This document shows, piece by piece, positions 32,568-41,369 of a DNA stretch of 64,000 bases. The position numbers were made by a program, and so were the translations under genes. Under the pieces are notes generated by a model. It was given only the letters and a program-made list of their open reading frames with translations, did no database searches and was not told the DNA's origin. The stretch spans positions 62,001-126,000 of the forward strand of contig JBEIQE010000007.1 of the NCBI GenBank assembly GCA_040376705.1. Direction: 5' to 3'. This DNA is from JBEIQE01 sp040376705. Its GTDB lineage: Bacteria; Pseudomonadota; Alphaproteobacteria; UBA2400. The stretch's first letter is position 1. Each line of letters opens with the position of its first letter.

Positions 32568-33035
32568 TTAGTGCCGCTGCGCGTGGCTGCGGATCAGCTC
32601 GGCCACCGCCTGATGGCCCAGTATTTCGGCCATTTGTTGCGGGGTTTTATTAAACAGGCGGCTGGTGATATCAAGCGGTGCACCGGCCTCGATCAGATAA
32701 CGGGCCGACAGCATATCGCCCGCGGCGGCAGCATAATGCAGTGCGGTCTGGTTTATTCTGTCCACCACATCTACTTTCGCGCCGAGCGAAAGCAGCTGGC
32801 GCACTGCCTCATGCTGCTTTTTATAGGCGGCCTGCATCAGCGGCGTGCCACTGCTACCCGCAACGGCATTTATATCGGCCCCTTGCCCGACCAGCTGATG
32901 AATGGTTGATATATCGCCCGCCTGCGCAGCCCGGTGCAGCGGGGTTACCTTGTGGCGCAGGTAAGTGCGCCGCGCCCTGAAGGCGACGAACCCCGAGAAC
33001 AGTGCAATAGCGGCGTAGACAAGCAACTCATCCAT
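32568..33035 (-). CDS. Membrane-anchored ankyrin-repeat protein
   Basis: 155 residues: an N-terminal membrane helix (LLVYAAIALFSGFVAF) and about three ankyrin repeats (TPLHRAAQAGDISTIHQLVGQGADIN; TPLMQAAYKKQHEAVRQLLSLGAKVD; TALHYAAAAGDMLSARYLIEAGAPLD). The helix-first arrangement leaves the repeats on one face of the membrane for protein binding. ATG 33035 is used; a longer frame to 33311 runs into radA and lacks a sensible N-terminus. It sits between radA and cvpA, where no gene is usually found. Confidence 0.8.
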   Translation of the reverse strand: MDELLVYAAIALFSGFVAFRARRTYLRHKVTPLHRAAQAGDISTIHQLVGQGADINAVAGSSGTPLMQAAYKKQHEAVRQLLSLGAKVDVVDRINQTALHYAAAAGDMLSARYLIEAGAPLDITSRLFNKTPQQMAEILGHQAVAELIRSHAQRH

Positions 33036-33057
33036 ACGCGCAAAACTAAATGAATTT

Positions 33058-34449
33058 CTACGAGGCTGCAACCTTGCGGCGCTTGGCCAGATCATTCGCG
33101 AACAGCGGCACAAGGTCGGAGAGGCGGCCGATTTCGCTGCGGGCAATCTCAGCGCCACCCTTGGCCTTGCTACGCGCAGGCGGCGTAAAGGCTTTGCCAA
33201 AACCAAGCTTGGCTGCTTCCTTGAGGCGTAACTCGGTTTGGCCAACTGCCCGCACTTCACCCGAAAGGCCGATTTCGCCAAAGAAGACCGCCTCGGTAGG
33301 TGCAGGCTCACCAGTAAGGGCGGAGAGCAAGGCTGCTGCTACGGCCATATCCGCCGCTGGCTCGGAAATGCGCAGGCCGCCTGCTACGTTGAGGTAAATA
33401 TCGTTCATACCGATTTGCACACCACAGCGCGCCTCGAGCACGGCCATGATCATGGAGAGGCGGGCAGAATCCCACCCCACCACCGCACGGCGCGGGGTAC
33501 CAAGGGTTGACGGGCTGACCAGCGCCTGAATTTCAACCAGCACAGGGCGCGTGCCCTCAATACCCGCAAACACCACTGCGCCGGATATGTCGCCCTTACG
33601 CTCGGAGAGGAATAAGGCCGATGGATTGGGCACTTCCTGCAGGCCGCTGTCAGTCATTTCAAACACGCCGATTTCATCGGTTGGGCCATACCGGTTTTTG
33701 ACTGTGCGCAGAATACGGAACTGGTGGCCGCGTTCGCCCTCGAAATACAATACGGCATCGACCATATGCTCAAGCACGCGTGGGCCCGCAAGCGTACCCT
33801 CTTTGGTCACATGGCCCACCAACACCACCACGGTGCCGGTACGCTTGGCAGTGCGGATCAGCTCATGCGCACAGGCGCGCACCTGCGCCACGGTACCGGG
33901 CGCGCTATCGAGCTGATCGAGATACATGGTCTGGATGGAATCGATAATCGCGAGATCGGGCGAGGTGGCCTCAATTGCGGCCACGATATCGCGCACAGAT
34001 GTAGCTGAGGCAAGATCGACCTGCGCTCCTGCAAGGCCCAGCCGCTCGGCGCGCAATTGCACCTGCGCTACCGCTTCTTCGCCTGACACATACATGCACT
34101 TGGAGTTAGCGGCGAGCTTACCCACCACCTGCAGCAAGAGTGTGGACTTACCAATGCCCGGATCGCCACCCACCAGCAGCACCGAGCCAGCGACAAGACC
34201 GCCACCGGTCACGCGGTCAAATTCACTAATCCCGGTAACCTTGCGCGGCACAGGCTTACCCTCGCCCTTCAGGCCAGTAAACTCAAGCCGACGTGCACCC
34301 TTTGTGGGGGTCAGACCTTTGGGAATAGCCTGCGGCAAAGCCTCTTCCACCATGGTGTTCCAGCCACCACAGCCCTCGCACTTGCCCGCCCACTTGGGCG
34401 CAGCCGAGCCGCAGGATTGGCAGACAAAGTGAGCAGTATTCTTGGCCAT
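33058..34449 (-). CDS. radA: DNA repair protein RadA (Sms)
   Basis: 463 residues. An N-terminal C4 zinc finger (CQSCGSAAPKWAGKCEGCGGW), RecA-like ATPase with Walker A GGDPGIGKSTLL, the RadA-specific KNRYGPTDEIGVFEM motif (KNRFG), and a C-terminal Lon-protease-like domain. It drives branch migration during recombinational repair. First gene of a minus-strand run leading through the ankyrin gene and cvpA. Confidence 0.97.
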   Translation of the reverse strand: MAKNTAHFVCQSCGSAAPKWAGKCEGCGGWNTMVEEALPQAIPKGLTPTKGARRLEFTGLKGEGKPVPRKVTGISEFDRVTGGGLVAGSVLLVGGDPGIGKSTLLLQVVGKLAANSKCMYVSGEEAVAQVQLRAERLGLAGAQVDLASATSVRDIVAAIEATSPDLAIIDSIQTMYLDQLDSAPGTVAQVRACAHELIRTAKRTGTVVVLVGHVTKEGTLAGPRVLEHMVDAVLYFEGERGHQFRILRTVKNRYGPTDEIGVFEMTDSGLQEVPNPSALFLSERKGDISGAVVFAGIEGTRPVLVEIQALVSPSTLGTPRRAVVGWDSARLSMIMAVLEARCGVQIGMNDIYLNVAGGLRISEPAADMAVAAALLSALTGEPAPTEAVFFGEIGLSGEVRAVGQTELRLKEAAKLGFGKAFTPPARSKAKGGAEIARSEIGRLSDLVPLFANDLAKRRKVAAS

Positions 34450-34505
34450 AGTGGACTTACGCTAACTCATGTTCCCGTTTTGTTCAAGGCGGTATTTTTA
34501 GCACT

Positions 34506-35549
34506 CTAGCTAACCCCACCCTCAAGAATACTGAAGCGCTGGGTGGCGCTATCGATTTCGGCGAGGGCGCCGTAAGGCAGCACGAACATGGGGTCGGTAT
34601 GGCCAAAGTCCATATGGCTTAGAATGGGCATATCGGGCCGCGCGTATTCACGCCCTACCACCTGCCGCAGTACATCATCATACTCGGCAAACTTATCAGG
34701 CGAGAGCAAATGCCCGCCAGGCCTGCCGAAGATAATGCCAGCGAGGTTTTGCAGAATGCCAGTTGCACCATAATTGCGCAGCCAGTATTTGAGGTAAGTT
34801 GGCGAGGGCATGTCCTCTGAATTCTCTAAAAACAGTATCGCGCCCTTCCATGCATCCGCTGCTGGCCAGAGCGATGTGCCTTTTAAAAACTCGAGCACCT
34901 CGGAACAGCCACCGATAAGGCGGCCCTGCACGGTGCCTTTGCCCTGCACCAGCTTGGGGCCGGTGGTGGGTGTGAGCTTGCGCTTCTGCTTCTGGAAGTC
35001 AGGATTCTCCCACGGCAAATGCTCAACCGTCCAGCCTGTGCGGTTAGGCTGCACTTCGCCTATAATATCCGATGAGAATAAGGTGCGGCGTATTGACTGC
35101 ACCATGTAATCGAACATTCCGCCGTTCTCGGCAAAGCCCGCCATAATCGCGGGGCCATAGAAGCTGGAAAGGCCGGCTGCGTAACAGGCGAAATGCGAAA
35201 CTGTGGTGTCCGAATAGCCCATGAACACTTTGGGGTTTTGGCGGATGATGTTGAGGTCGAGGTATGGCAGCAGCCGGATTGAATCATCCCCGCCGATGGT
35301 GGAGATAATGCCCTTGATGCTGGGATCGGCAAAGGCCTGCATCAGGTCATCCGCGCGCGCTTTAGGGTTAGCTGATATATAAGTAGCATCGCTGCGTGTA
35401 TGCGGCATCTCGATGAGCTCTACGCCAAACTCATCCATCAGCTGTTTTTTGCCTGCCTCGTAACGGGCAGGCACAGTACCCGGCCCGCCCCATGAGAGCG
35501 TTACGGCAGCCAGCTTATCGCCTGCTTTAAGCTTGGGGGGTTTGATCAT
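34506..35549 (-). CDS. S66 family LD-carboxypeptidase / MccF-like
   Basis: 347 residues. The Ser-Glu-His triad of family S66 is visible: Ser in MGYSDTTVSH, Glu in ILFLENSEDMP and His in MDFGHTDPM. Members trim murein tetrapeptides (LdcA) or inactivate microcin C (MccF); the length and the SEDMPSP segment look slightly more MccF-like. ATG 35549 is preferred, AGG 6 nt upstream; the frame extends to 35714 into the EamA gene. No signal peptide, so cytosolic. Confidence 0.87.
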   Translation of the reverse strand: MIKPPKLKAGDKLAAVTLSWGGPGTVPARYEAGKKQLMDEFGVELIEMPHTRSDATYISANPKARADDLMQAFADPSIKGIISTIGGDDSIRLLPYLDLNIIRQNPKVFMGYSDTTVSHFACYAAGLSSFYGPAIMAGFAENGGMFDYMVQSIRRTLFSSDIIGEVQPNRTGWTVEHLPWENPDFQKQKRKLTPTTGPKLVQGKGTVQGRLIGGCSEVLEFLKGTSLWPAADAWKGAILFLENSEDMPSPTYLKYWLRNYGATGILQNLAGIIFGRPGGHLLSPDKFAEYDDVLRQVVGREYARPDMPILSHMDFGHTDPMFVLPYGALAEIDSATQRFSILEGGVS

Positions 35550-35556
35550 TTGAGCC

Positions 35557-35982
35557 TCACTTTGTGAGCAGGAATATACCGATACATGCAAATACAAACC
35601 CTGCGGCGCGCGTAAGTGTAACGGCTTCACCAAAGTAAAACACACCAATCGCCGCGCTAATGGCCAAAGCCATGGTTGAAAATAGCGGCGCATAAGTAGA
35701 AAGCGCAGGGCCAAGACCTAAGCCGCGCACGAAACAATAATCGACCAGTGCAATAGAAATGCCCGCGGCAGCAAGCGCGAGCAGTAAACTATGATCGCCA
35801 GTAACAGCAGCAAAACTAACCGGCTTGCGTGTTAAAACCAGCAGGGCCAGCACTGTAGGAATGGCAAAAAGGTAGAAGAAGAAAACGATTTGTACCGGCG
35901 GCAGGCGCTCACCCGCAATTTTAAGTGCTGCCATATGGAGGGCCCACAAACCTGCCGATAGCGTGAGCCAGACGAACCACAT
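35557..35982 (-). CDS. Single-domain EamA-type transporter
   Basis: 141 residues with five closely packed hydrophobic helices and the EamA end pattern (LSTYAPLFSTMALAISAAIGVFYFGEAVTLTRAAGFVFACIGIFLL). Half the length of usual ten-helix DMT transporters, so it should act as a dimer. The start overlaps the mlaF stop (TAATG), showing cotranslation. Substrate unknown. Confidence 0.82.
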   Translation of the reverse strand: MWFVWLTLSAGLWALHMAALKIAGERLPPVQIVFFFYLFAIPTVLALLVLTRKPVSFAAVTGDHSLLLALAAAGISIALVDYCFVRGLGLGPALSTYAPLFSTMALAISAAIGVFYFGEAVTLTRAAGFVFACIGIFLLTK

Positions 35983-36764
35983 TATCCGGCTCTTACCTGC
36001 ATCTGGATCGGCCCATCGGCACGGCCGTGGATGAACTGCTCAACGAACGGGTTACCGCAATGGTCCATCTCGCCCACGGGGCCGCACCAGATGATTTTAC
36101 CTTCGTGCAGCATCGCCACGCGGTCGGCAATTTTACGCACGCTGGCCATATCATGCGTAATGGTGAGCGCTGTGGCGCCAATCTGGCGGACGCACTTGAG
36201 AATGAGGTTGTTGATGACATCGGACATAATGGGGTCGAGCCCCGTGGTCGGCTCATCAAAGAAGATGATCTCGGGTTGAGCTGCAATGGCGCGCGCAAGG
36301 CCTACACGCTTTTGCATACCGCCCGAAAGCTCGGCCGGATAGAGCATCGCCACTTCAGGCGGCAGGCCGACCTGCGCCAGTTTTTCGAGCGCTATTTCAC
36401 GCGCCTGGGCACGCTGCATGCGTTTGCCCTGAATCAGGCCGAAGGCGACATTCTCCCACACCAATTGGCTATCGAAGAGTGCCCCGCCCTGGAACAACAT
36501 GCCGGTACGTGCGGTGGCAGCAGCGCGGGCTGACCCGCGCAGACCGATAGTCTCATGCCCATCAACCTTGATGGAACCCTGCTCAGGCTCAACGATGCCG
36601 AGTATGCTCTTGATGAGAACCGACTTGCCGGTACCCGAGCCACCGATGACGACGAGTGATTCTGACTTATGCACGTCGAGGTCAACACCCCGCAGCACCT
36701 TCTTGGGACCGAAGGTTTTATGCAGATCGCGGATGGCGATTTTGATGTCTTTATTAACCGGCAA
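35982..36764 (-). CDS. mlaF: ABC transporter ATPase, MlaF type
   Basis: 260 residues: Walker A GGSGTGKSVL, Q-loop FQGGALFDSQLVWENVAF, signature LSGGMQKRVGLARA, Walker B IIFFDEPTTGLDP and H-loop THDM. The FQGGALFDS segment and LYPAELSGGMQKR are typical of the MlaF/Ttg2A ATPases of phospholipid transport. The start overlaps mlaE by 11 bp. Confidence 0.92.
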   Translation of the reverse strand: MPVNKDIKIAIRDLHKTFGPKKVLRGVDLDVHKSESLVVIGGSGTGKSVLIKSILGIVEPEQGSIKVDGHETIGLRGSARAAATARTGMLFQGGALFDSQLVWENVAFGLIQGKRMQRAQAREIALEKLAQVGLPPEVAMLYPAELSGGMQKRVGLARAIAAQPEIIFFDEPTTGLDPIMSDVINNLILKCVRQIGATALTITHDMASVRKIADRVAMLHEGKIIWCGPVGEMDHCGNPFVEQFIHGRADGPIQMQVRAG

Positions 36765-37527
36765 AGAAAATTCCCGTCAGCAGGTAGTTGAAGAGGAGAA
36801 TAAGGATGGAGGCAGAGACTACCGCGTTGGTGGTGGCCTTACCAACGCCCGCCGCACCGCGGTCGCTGTTAAAGCCGTGGTAGCAACCCATGAGGGTGAT
36901 GATGAAACCGAATACAGCTGCCTTCACGAGGCCCGAGACCACATCCATATACTCGAGGTACTTCCAGCTTTGCTGCAGGTAGTTGGCGGCATTAAAGTCG
37001 AGGCGATACACCGCCACAATATAACCACCGAATACACCGATGATATCGCCCAGCAGCACCAGCAGTGGCAGCATGAGCGTGCCAGCGAGAATCCGGGGAG
37101 TGACGAGATATTTGAACGGGTTGGTTGAGAGCGTGGTGAGTGCGTCGATCTGCTCGGTCACGCGCATAGTGCCCAGCTCAGCCGCCATGGCAGCGCCGAC
37201 ACGGCCCGCCACCATAAGACCAGCCATCACCGGGCCCAGCTCGCGGGTAATGGAAAGCACCACAATAGTGGCCACAGCCCCCTCGGCATTAAAACGGGCA
37301 AAACCGGTATGGCTTTGCAGCGCCAGCACCATGCCTGCAAACAGGGTAGTGAGGCCCACAACGGGGAGAGAGTAGTAACCAACCTCGATCATCTGCCGCC
37401 CGAGCAGCCGGAAGTAGATAGGCGGGCGCACGCAATGGCTCACCGCCTCGGTGGTGAACAGCGCAAAGCGCCCGACACTGGAGAGGAAGGCTAAAAACGT
37501 ATGGCCGATGAGCGCAACTGAATTCAT
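36754..37527 (-). CDS. mlaE: MlaE-family ABC permease
   Basis: 257 residues of a MlaE/YrbE permease: YYSLPVVGLTTLFAGMVLALQS, ELGPVMAGLMVAGRVGAAMAAELGTMRVTEQIDAL (the signature) and final hydrophobic helices. ATG 37527 is preferred; a TTG at 37563 overlapping the previous stop is possible. With MlaF it forms an inner-membrane lipid transporter, but the substrate-binding MlaD/MCE gene usually downstream is absent. Confidence 0.92.
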   Translation of the reverse strand: MNSVALIGHTFLAFLSSVGRFALFTTEAVSHCVRPPIYFRLLGRQMIEVGYYSLPVVGLTTLFAGMVLALQSHTGFARFNAEGAVATIVVLSITRELGPVMAGLMVAGRVGAAMAAELGTMRVTEQIDALTTLSTNPFKYLVTPRILAGTLMLPLLVLLGDIIGVFGGYIVAVYRLDFNAANYLQQSWKYLEYMDVVSGLVKAAVFGFIITLMGCYHGFNSDRGAAGVGKATTNAVVSASILILLFNYLLTGIFFAG

Positions 37528-37559
37528 GCCGGTTGTTATACACAGCACTTGCGGGGGGC

Positions 37560-38429
37560 TCAACCAGTAGCGAGCCAGTTTTTGACGGTTTTAAGATAAT
37601 GTGTGGCCACATCGTAACCGGTGGCCTGTTCAAACGCCTTGAAGCCCGGACGGCGGTTAGCCTCTAAAATATAAGGAATGCCGCGGCAAATACGGATATC
37701 GACACCCGAGAAACCCCGCCCCAGCAGCTTGGCGGCGGCCTGCGCGGTTTGCACCATCTGAGGGTGCGCTGCTGCGTCATGCGCGATGGCTTTCTCGTTC
37801 AGCTCGGAGTTTGTACGGAAATCGCCGGGCAGCGGTATACGCTCAACCAGCTGCGGCAGGGCAATGCCATCGATCACCAGCACGCGATAGTCAGACTTGG
37901 CATCGAGATATTCCTGCACCATCAGCCAGCCGGGCTCATGCTGTGACCAGATGGTTTTAAACTCGGTCTCATCGCGCGCCAGAAATACATACTTACCGCG
38001 CGCGCCATGTACGCCCTTCAGCACTACCGGCCAACCGTAGTCATGCGCTACTTCAAGGGCGCGCTGCAGCTCATAGGTCTGTTCCGTGCGCGGCACCGGC
38101 AGGCCTGCTTTAGCCAGCAGCAAGTAGTCATGCATCTTGCTCATGGCGTAGCCCTCGGTGGTGAGGTTACGGTCGATCACACGCTTGCCCGCATCAGCAA
38201 ACAGTTTGGATATAGTGAGCACTTCGGAGATATAGGGCGCAAAACTGCGGATGATGACTGCATCATGCGTTGCACATAAGTCGCGCCCGTCAGGCCCATA
38301 AACACCCTCGAGCGTAAAGCGCAGCTCAGTCACGCCCAAGCAAGTGAGGTTGATTCCCAAAGCCTTAGCCGCCTGTGCCGCCCGCTCTGCGCCATAGTGT
38401 TGCAGGCTCTCGATCCAGAGTAAATCCAT
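37560..38429 (-). CDS. RimK-like ATP-grasp ligase
   Basis: 289 residues of an ATP-grasp fold: the presubstrate domain, WPVVLKGVHGARGKYVFLA (ATP-clasping loop), MVQEYLDAKSDYRVLVIDG and GVDIRICRGIPYILEANRRPGF for metal binding. RimK homologues add glutamate or other amino acids to proteins or small peptides. AGGAG lies about 10 nt before ATG 38429. Divergent from the M48 genes and upstream of mlaE. Confidence 0.85.
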   Translation of the reverse strand: MDLLWIESLQHYGAERAAQAAKALGINLTCLGVTELRFTLEGVYGPDGRDLCATHDAVIIRSFAPYISEVLTISKLFADAGKRVIDRNLTTEGYAMSKMHDYLLLAKAGLPVPRTEQTYELQRALEVAHDYGWPVVLKGVHGARGKYVFLARDETEFKTIWSQHEPGWLMVQEYLDAKSDYRVLVIDGIALPQLVERIPLPGDFRTNSELNEKAIAHDAAAHPQMVQTAQAAAKLLGRGFSGVDIRICRGIPYILEANRRPGFKAFEQATGYDVATHYLKTVKNWLATG

Positions 38430-38489
38430 AGTGGCAAATCTCCTGTCTCTCTATAAGCTCTGACCTGAAATTTGACTATGGAGGTTTTT

Positions 38490-39545
38490 ATGCGTTCACT
38501 GTTCCTGTTGGCCCCCATCGTACTTCTCTCGGGCTGTGCCACACCTGAAACCGCCTTTTCGGTTGCCCTGCCTGATGCGGTGGCGCAGGAAGCGCAGCAT
38601 CAGGAACAGATGATTAATGCTGGCAAACAGTCGCGTTATCAAAACCGCGCACCCGCCTCGTCCTCCAATAACTATCCTATCGAGCATCGCATCTTCTCTG
38701 TGGCCGAGCGTGTGCTGATTGCTGCCGCTCCCTATTGCGGCAACCACGTTACACCCGCTTATGCCGTAAGCGTGGCCGCGCCTGACTACGGCCCGCCGGT
38801 GGTGCTCAACTCAAGCGGCAGCCTGCGCGAGGGCGACCGTGTGCTCACTATTAATGGCGAAGAGGTGCCGGGCGGGCAGAATGGCTGGGCTATGCTCAAC
38901 CAGTATGGCGCACAGCTGGCCCGCAGCGGCCAGCCGATTACCCTGACCGCCACCCGTGGCCGCCAGAAGATCACTGCGCAATACCCAGTGGTGCAGGCCT
39001 GCGCTTATAACGTAGCAGTGCAGAACAATAACCAGTGGAACGCCTTTGCCGATGGCGAGACAGTACATATTGAGGCCAAGCTGGCGCAGGACGTGACCAA
39101 TGACGATGACCTCGCGTTTGTAGTCGCGCATGAGCTGGCGCATAACGTGCTGACGCATGTAAGCAAGCAGCAGCAGAATGTGATGACCGGCGCTGTCGCA
39201 GGCCTCGCGGTGGAAGCACTGATCGCTGGCCTTGGCGGCGGCTCGATGAACGGCGAGATCGCACAGATGGGTGGTGGCCTGGGCGGCATGCAATACAGCC
39301 AGGACTTTGAGCGCGAGGCGGATTATGTAGGCCTCTATATTCTGGCTGGTACGGGTTACGACCTTGAGGCCGGCCCGCGCATTGCCCGCCGTATTGCCGA
39401 GCAGAACCCGCAGACCATTCGCTATGGTACCAGCCACCCGAGCAGCGCCGAGCGTGCAGCCTCGCTGCAGGCGACCATTCGCGAAATTCAGCAGAAAATG
39501 AGCGCCGGCCAGCCGCTTGTGCCCAATATGGCACCCAAGGGCTGA
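38490..39545 (+). CDS. M48-family metallopeptidase lipoprotein 1 with PDZ-like domain
   Basis: 351 residues. A lipoprotein signal (LLAPIVLLSGC) is followed by a PDZ-like region (SLREGDRVLTINGEEVPGG) and an M48 peptidase domain with zinc-binding HELAH beginning at residue 214 and the third ligand in FEREADYVGLYILAGTGYD. Ends SHPSSAERAASLQATIREI, typical of BepA/LoiP relatives that degrade misassembled envelope proteins. GGAGG is 5 nt before ATG 38490. Tandem paralogue of the next gene. Confidence 0.9.
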   Translation: MRSLFLLAPIVLLSGCATPETAFSVALPDAVAQEAQHQEQMINAGKQSRYQNRAPASSSNNYPIEHRIFSVAERVLIAAAPYCGNHVTPAYAVSVAAPDYGPPVVLNSSGSLREGDRVLTINGEEVPGGQNGWAMLNQYGAQLARSGQPITLTATRGRQKITAQYPVVQACAYNVAVQNNNQWNAFADGETVHIEAKLAQDVTNDDDLAFVVAHELAHNVLTHVSKQQQNVMTGAVAGLAVEALIAGLGGGSMNGEIAQMGGGLGGMQYSQDFEREADYVGLYILAGTGYDLEAGPRIARRIAEQNPQTIRYGTSHPSSAERAASLQATIREIQQKMSAGQPLVPNMAPKG

Positions 39546-39562
39546 TTTGAGGTGGGCCTAAC

Positions 39563-39598
39563 TCCCTGATTTTACGGATACATTAATATTATCAGGGA
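39563..39598. repeat. Inverted repeat between the two M48 genes
   Basis: TCCCTGAT at 39563-39570 and ATCAGGGA at 39591-39598 form a perfect 8-bp stem with a 20-nt AT-rich loop; only a short TTT follows, so it is a weak terminator or an operator. Confidence 0.4.
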
Positions 39599-39674
39599 TT
39601 TAGGCTTTACTTAGGGGTGTTTCAACACTTAAGCTCTACTCTCAATTTACAAAATCTTATGAAAAGGAAGTGCC

Positions 39675-40751
39675 ATGAGCCAGGGCCCCGGTCATAAATT
39701 CCGTATTCTTGCAGGTGCTGCCAGTGCCGCAGTTGTTACCTTCCTTGCAGGCTGCGCCAGCACCACAGCCACCCAGCATAACGCGCCCAAGAAGGAAGAC
39801 GTAGAGCGTCAGGCGCAGGAACAGAAGCAGATGGCCGCCGCCAAGATTGTGCCCGCCGGCCCTGACTCACCCTTTATCAACTGGGACCCCAAGCAGCGTC
39901 TCGGTAATGTCGCTTCGCGCGTGATGATTGCTGCCGCTCCTTATTGCGAGGGTAAAACCAAAACCACATACAACCTGCAGGCAGGCACGCCCGATAACGG
40001 TACACCGGTGGTCATGGGTGGCGATGCGCCGCTACAACCCGGCGATCGCATTATGAAGTTGGGCGGTCGCGCTTTACCTTCTGGCGCATCAAGCCTTGGC
40101 ACTCTGTTCCAGATCCGTAACGATGCGGCTGCCGCCAAGGTTCCGCTGAGTATTGAGGTACTGCGCAACGGCAAGCCGCTCACGGCATCACTCAACCCTG
40201 TTGCTGCGTGTAACTACAACGTCACACTGGTCGATAACAAGGTATGGAACGCTTTTGCCACCGGCGACGCTGTCTTCATTGAAAAGAGACTGCAGGACAC
40301 GGTTCGCAATGATGCTGACCTTGCATTCGTACTCAGCCATGAAGTTGCACATAACGCTGCCAAACATATCGATAACAAGATGACCAACGTGCGCATTGGT
40401 GCTGTGGTTGGTATTTTAGCCGACGTGGCCGCCGCCGCCGCCGGTATTAAAACTGATGGTCTTGGCACCAAAGCCGGTATCCAGATGGGTGCTGGCGCTT
40501 ACAGCAAACAATTCGAGTATGATGCCGATAAACTGGGTATGTATATCCAGTATCGCACCGGCTACGGGCTTGAAGCAGGCCCGCGTGTAGCGCAAATGAT
40601 GGGCGCACGCACACCGCAGGCCATTGAGCGTGAGTCCAGCCACCCTGCTACGGCCAACCGCGCCGCAACGCTTGAGGGCGTACAGCAAGAAATTGAAGCC
40701 AAGGTACGTTCAGGCCAACCCGTGCGTCCGAACGGAATGAAGCCTAACTAA
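39675..40751 (+). CDS. M48-family metallopeptidase lipoprotein 2
   Basis: 358 residues, paralogue of the previous gene throughout: lipobox FLAGC, SRVMIAAAPYC matching ERVLIAAAPYC, a PDZ-like part (PLQPGDRIMKLGGRALPSG), HEVAH at residue 222, FEYDADKLGMYIQYRTGYGLEAGPR and SSHPATANRAATLEGVQQEI. AAGGAAG precedes the ATG. Divergence outside the motifs suggests an old duplication with distinct substrates. Periplasmic, lipid-anchored. Confidence 0.9.
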   Translation: MSQGPGHKFRILAGAASAAVVTFLAGCASTTATQHNAPKKEDVERQAQEQKQMAAAKIVPAGPDSPFINWDPKQRLGNVASRVMIAAAPYCEGKTKTTYNLQAGTPDNGTPVVMGGDAPLQPGDRIMKLGGRALPSGASSLGTLFQIRNDAAAAKVPLSIEVLRNGKPLTASLNPVAACNYNVTLVDNKVWNAFATGDAVFIEKRLQDTVRNDADLAFVLSHEVAHNAAKHIDNKMTNVRIGAVVGILADVAAAAAGIKTDGLGTKAGIQMGAGAYSKQFEYDADKLGMYIQYRTGYGLEAGPRVAQMMGARTPQAIERESSHPATANRAATLEGVQQEIEAKVRSGQPVRPNGMKPN

Positions 40752-40775
40752 ATAAGCGGCTGCTAAGTCAAAAGC

Positions 40776-41354
40776 ATGCATACTGAAGTTCGATGCGACA
40801 AGAATAATCGCGGATTCAACCTCGTTGAGGCCGCGATTGTTCTTGGCGTTATCGGGCTGGTTATTGGCGGCATCTGGGTGGCAGCTGCGAGTGTAACCGA
40901 GAACAGAAAGCTGGCACGCACTGTTGAGCAGATTCTGTATATCAGTAACTCGATTTCACGCCTGTTTCCTGCAAATGTACCCTTCACTATCGGCAATACT
41001 ACTTTTGGCCAGATCCAGTTCATGGATACAGATTGCGGTGGTGGATGTATGCCCAAATCAGGCTGGACGGGTATCATTCCGGAAGACATGGTTACCAATG
41101 CCACCACCCCAATTGATTTATGGGGGAGAAACGTTGAGGTTCAACCGCAAGCGGGTGGACGAACTTACATCGGTTTTTATATTAACCGACGCAATCATTG
41201 TATCCAGCTAGCGCCGCGCATAGCAGCTGCAGCGAGTGGTACCCTTATTAGTATCGATTGGTTTAGTGGCACTGCTCTTCAGGTAAATACACCCGAGCTT
41301 GCGGCTGCCAATTGTACCTCTAGTGGCTACCTGCGTATGTTTTTCAGGCGCTAA
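40776..41354 (+). CDS. Prepilin-like protein (PilS-like)
   Basis: 192 residues with a type IV prepilin signal NNRG|FNLVEAAIVLGVIGLVIGGIWVAAASV: Gly before the cut, Phe+1, Glu+5, then a 20-residue hydrophobic helix. The globular part has four Cys (CGGGC, HCI, NC) and resembles thin-pilus PilS-type pilins of IncI plasmids more than type IVa pilins. The ribosome-binding site is weak. It stands apart from the PilV-like genes at 21046-25503 but shares the signal type. Confidence 0.72.
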   Translation: MHTEVRCDKNNRGFNLVEAAIVLGVIGLVIGGIWVAAASVTENRKLARTVEQILYISNSISRLFPANVPFTIGNTTFGQIQFMDTDCGGGCMPKSGWTGIIPEDMVTNATTPIDLWGRNVEVQPQAGGRTYIGFYINRRNHCIQLAPRIAAAASGTLISIDWFSGTALQVNTPELAAANCTSSGYLRMFFRR

Positions 41355-41369
41355 ACCGCTGTTGAAAAA

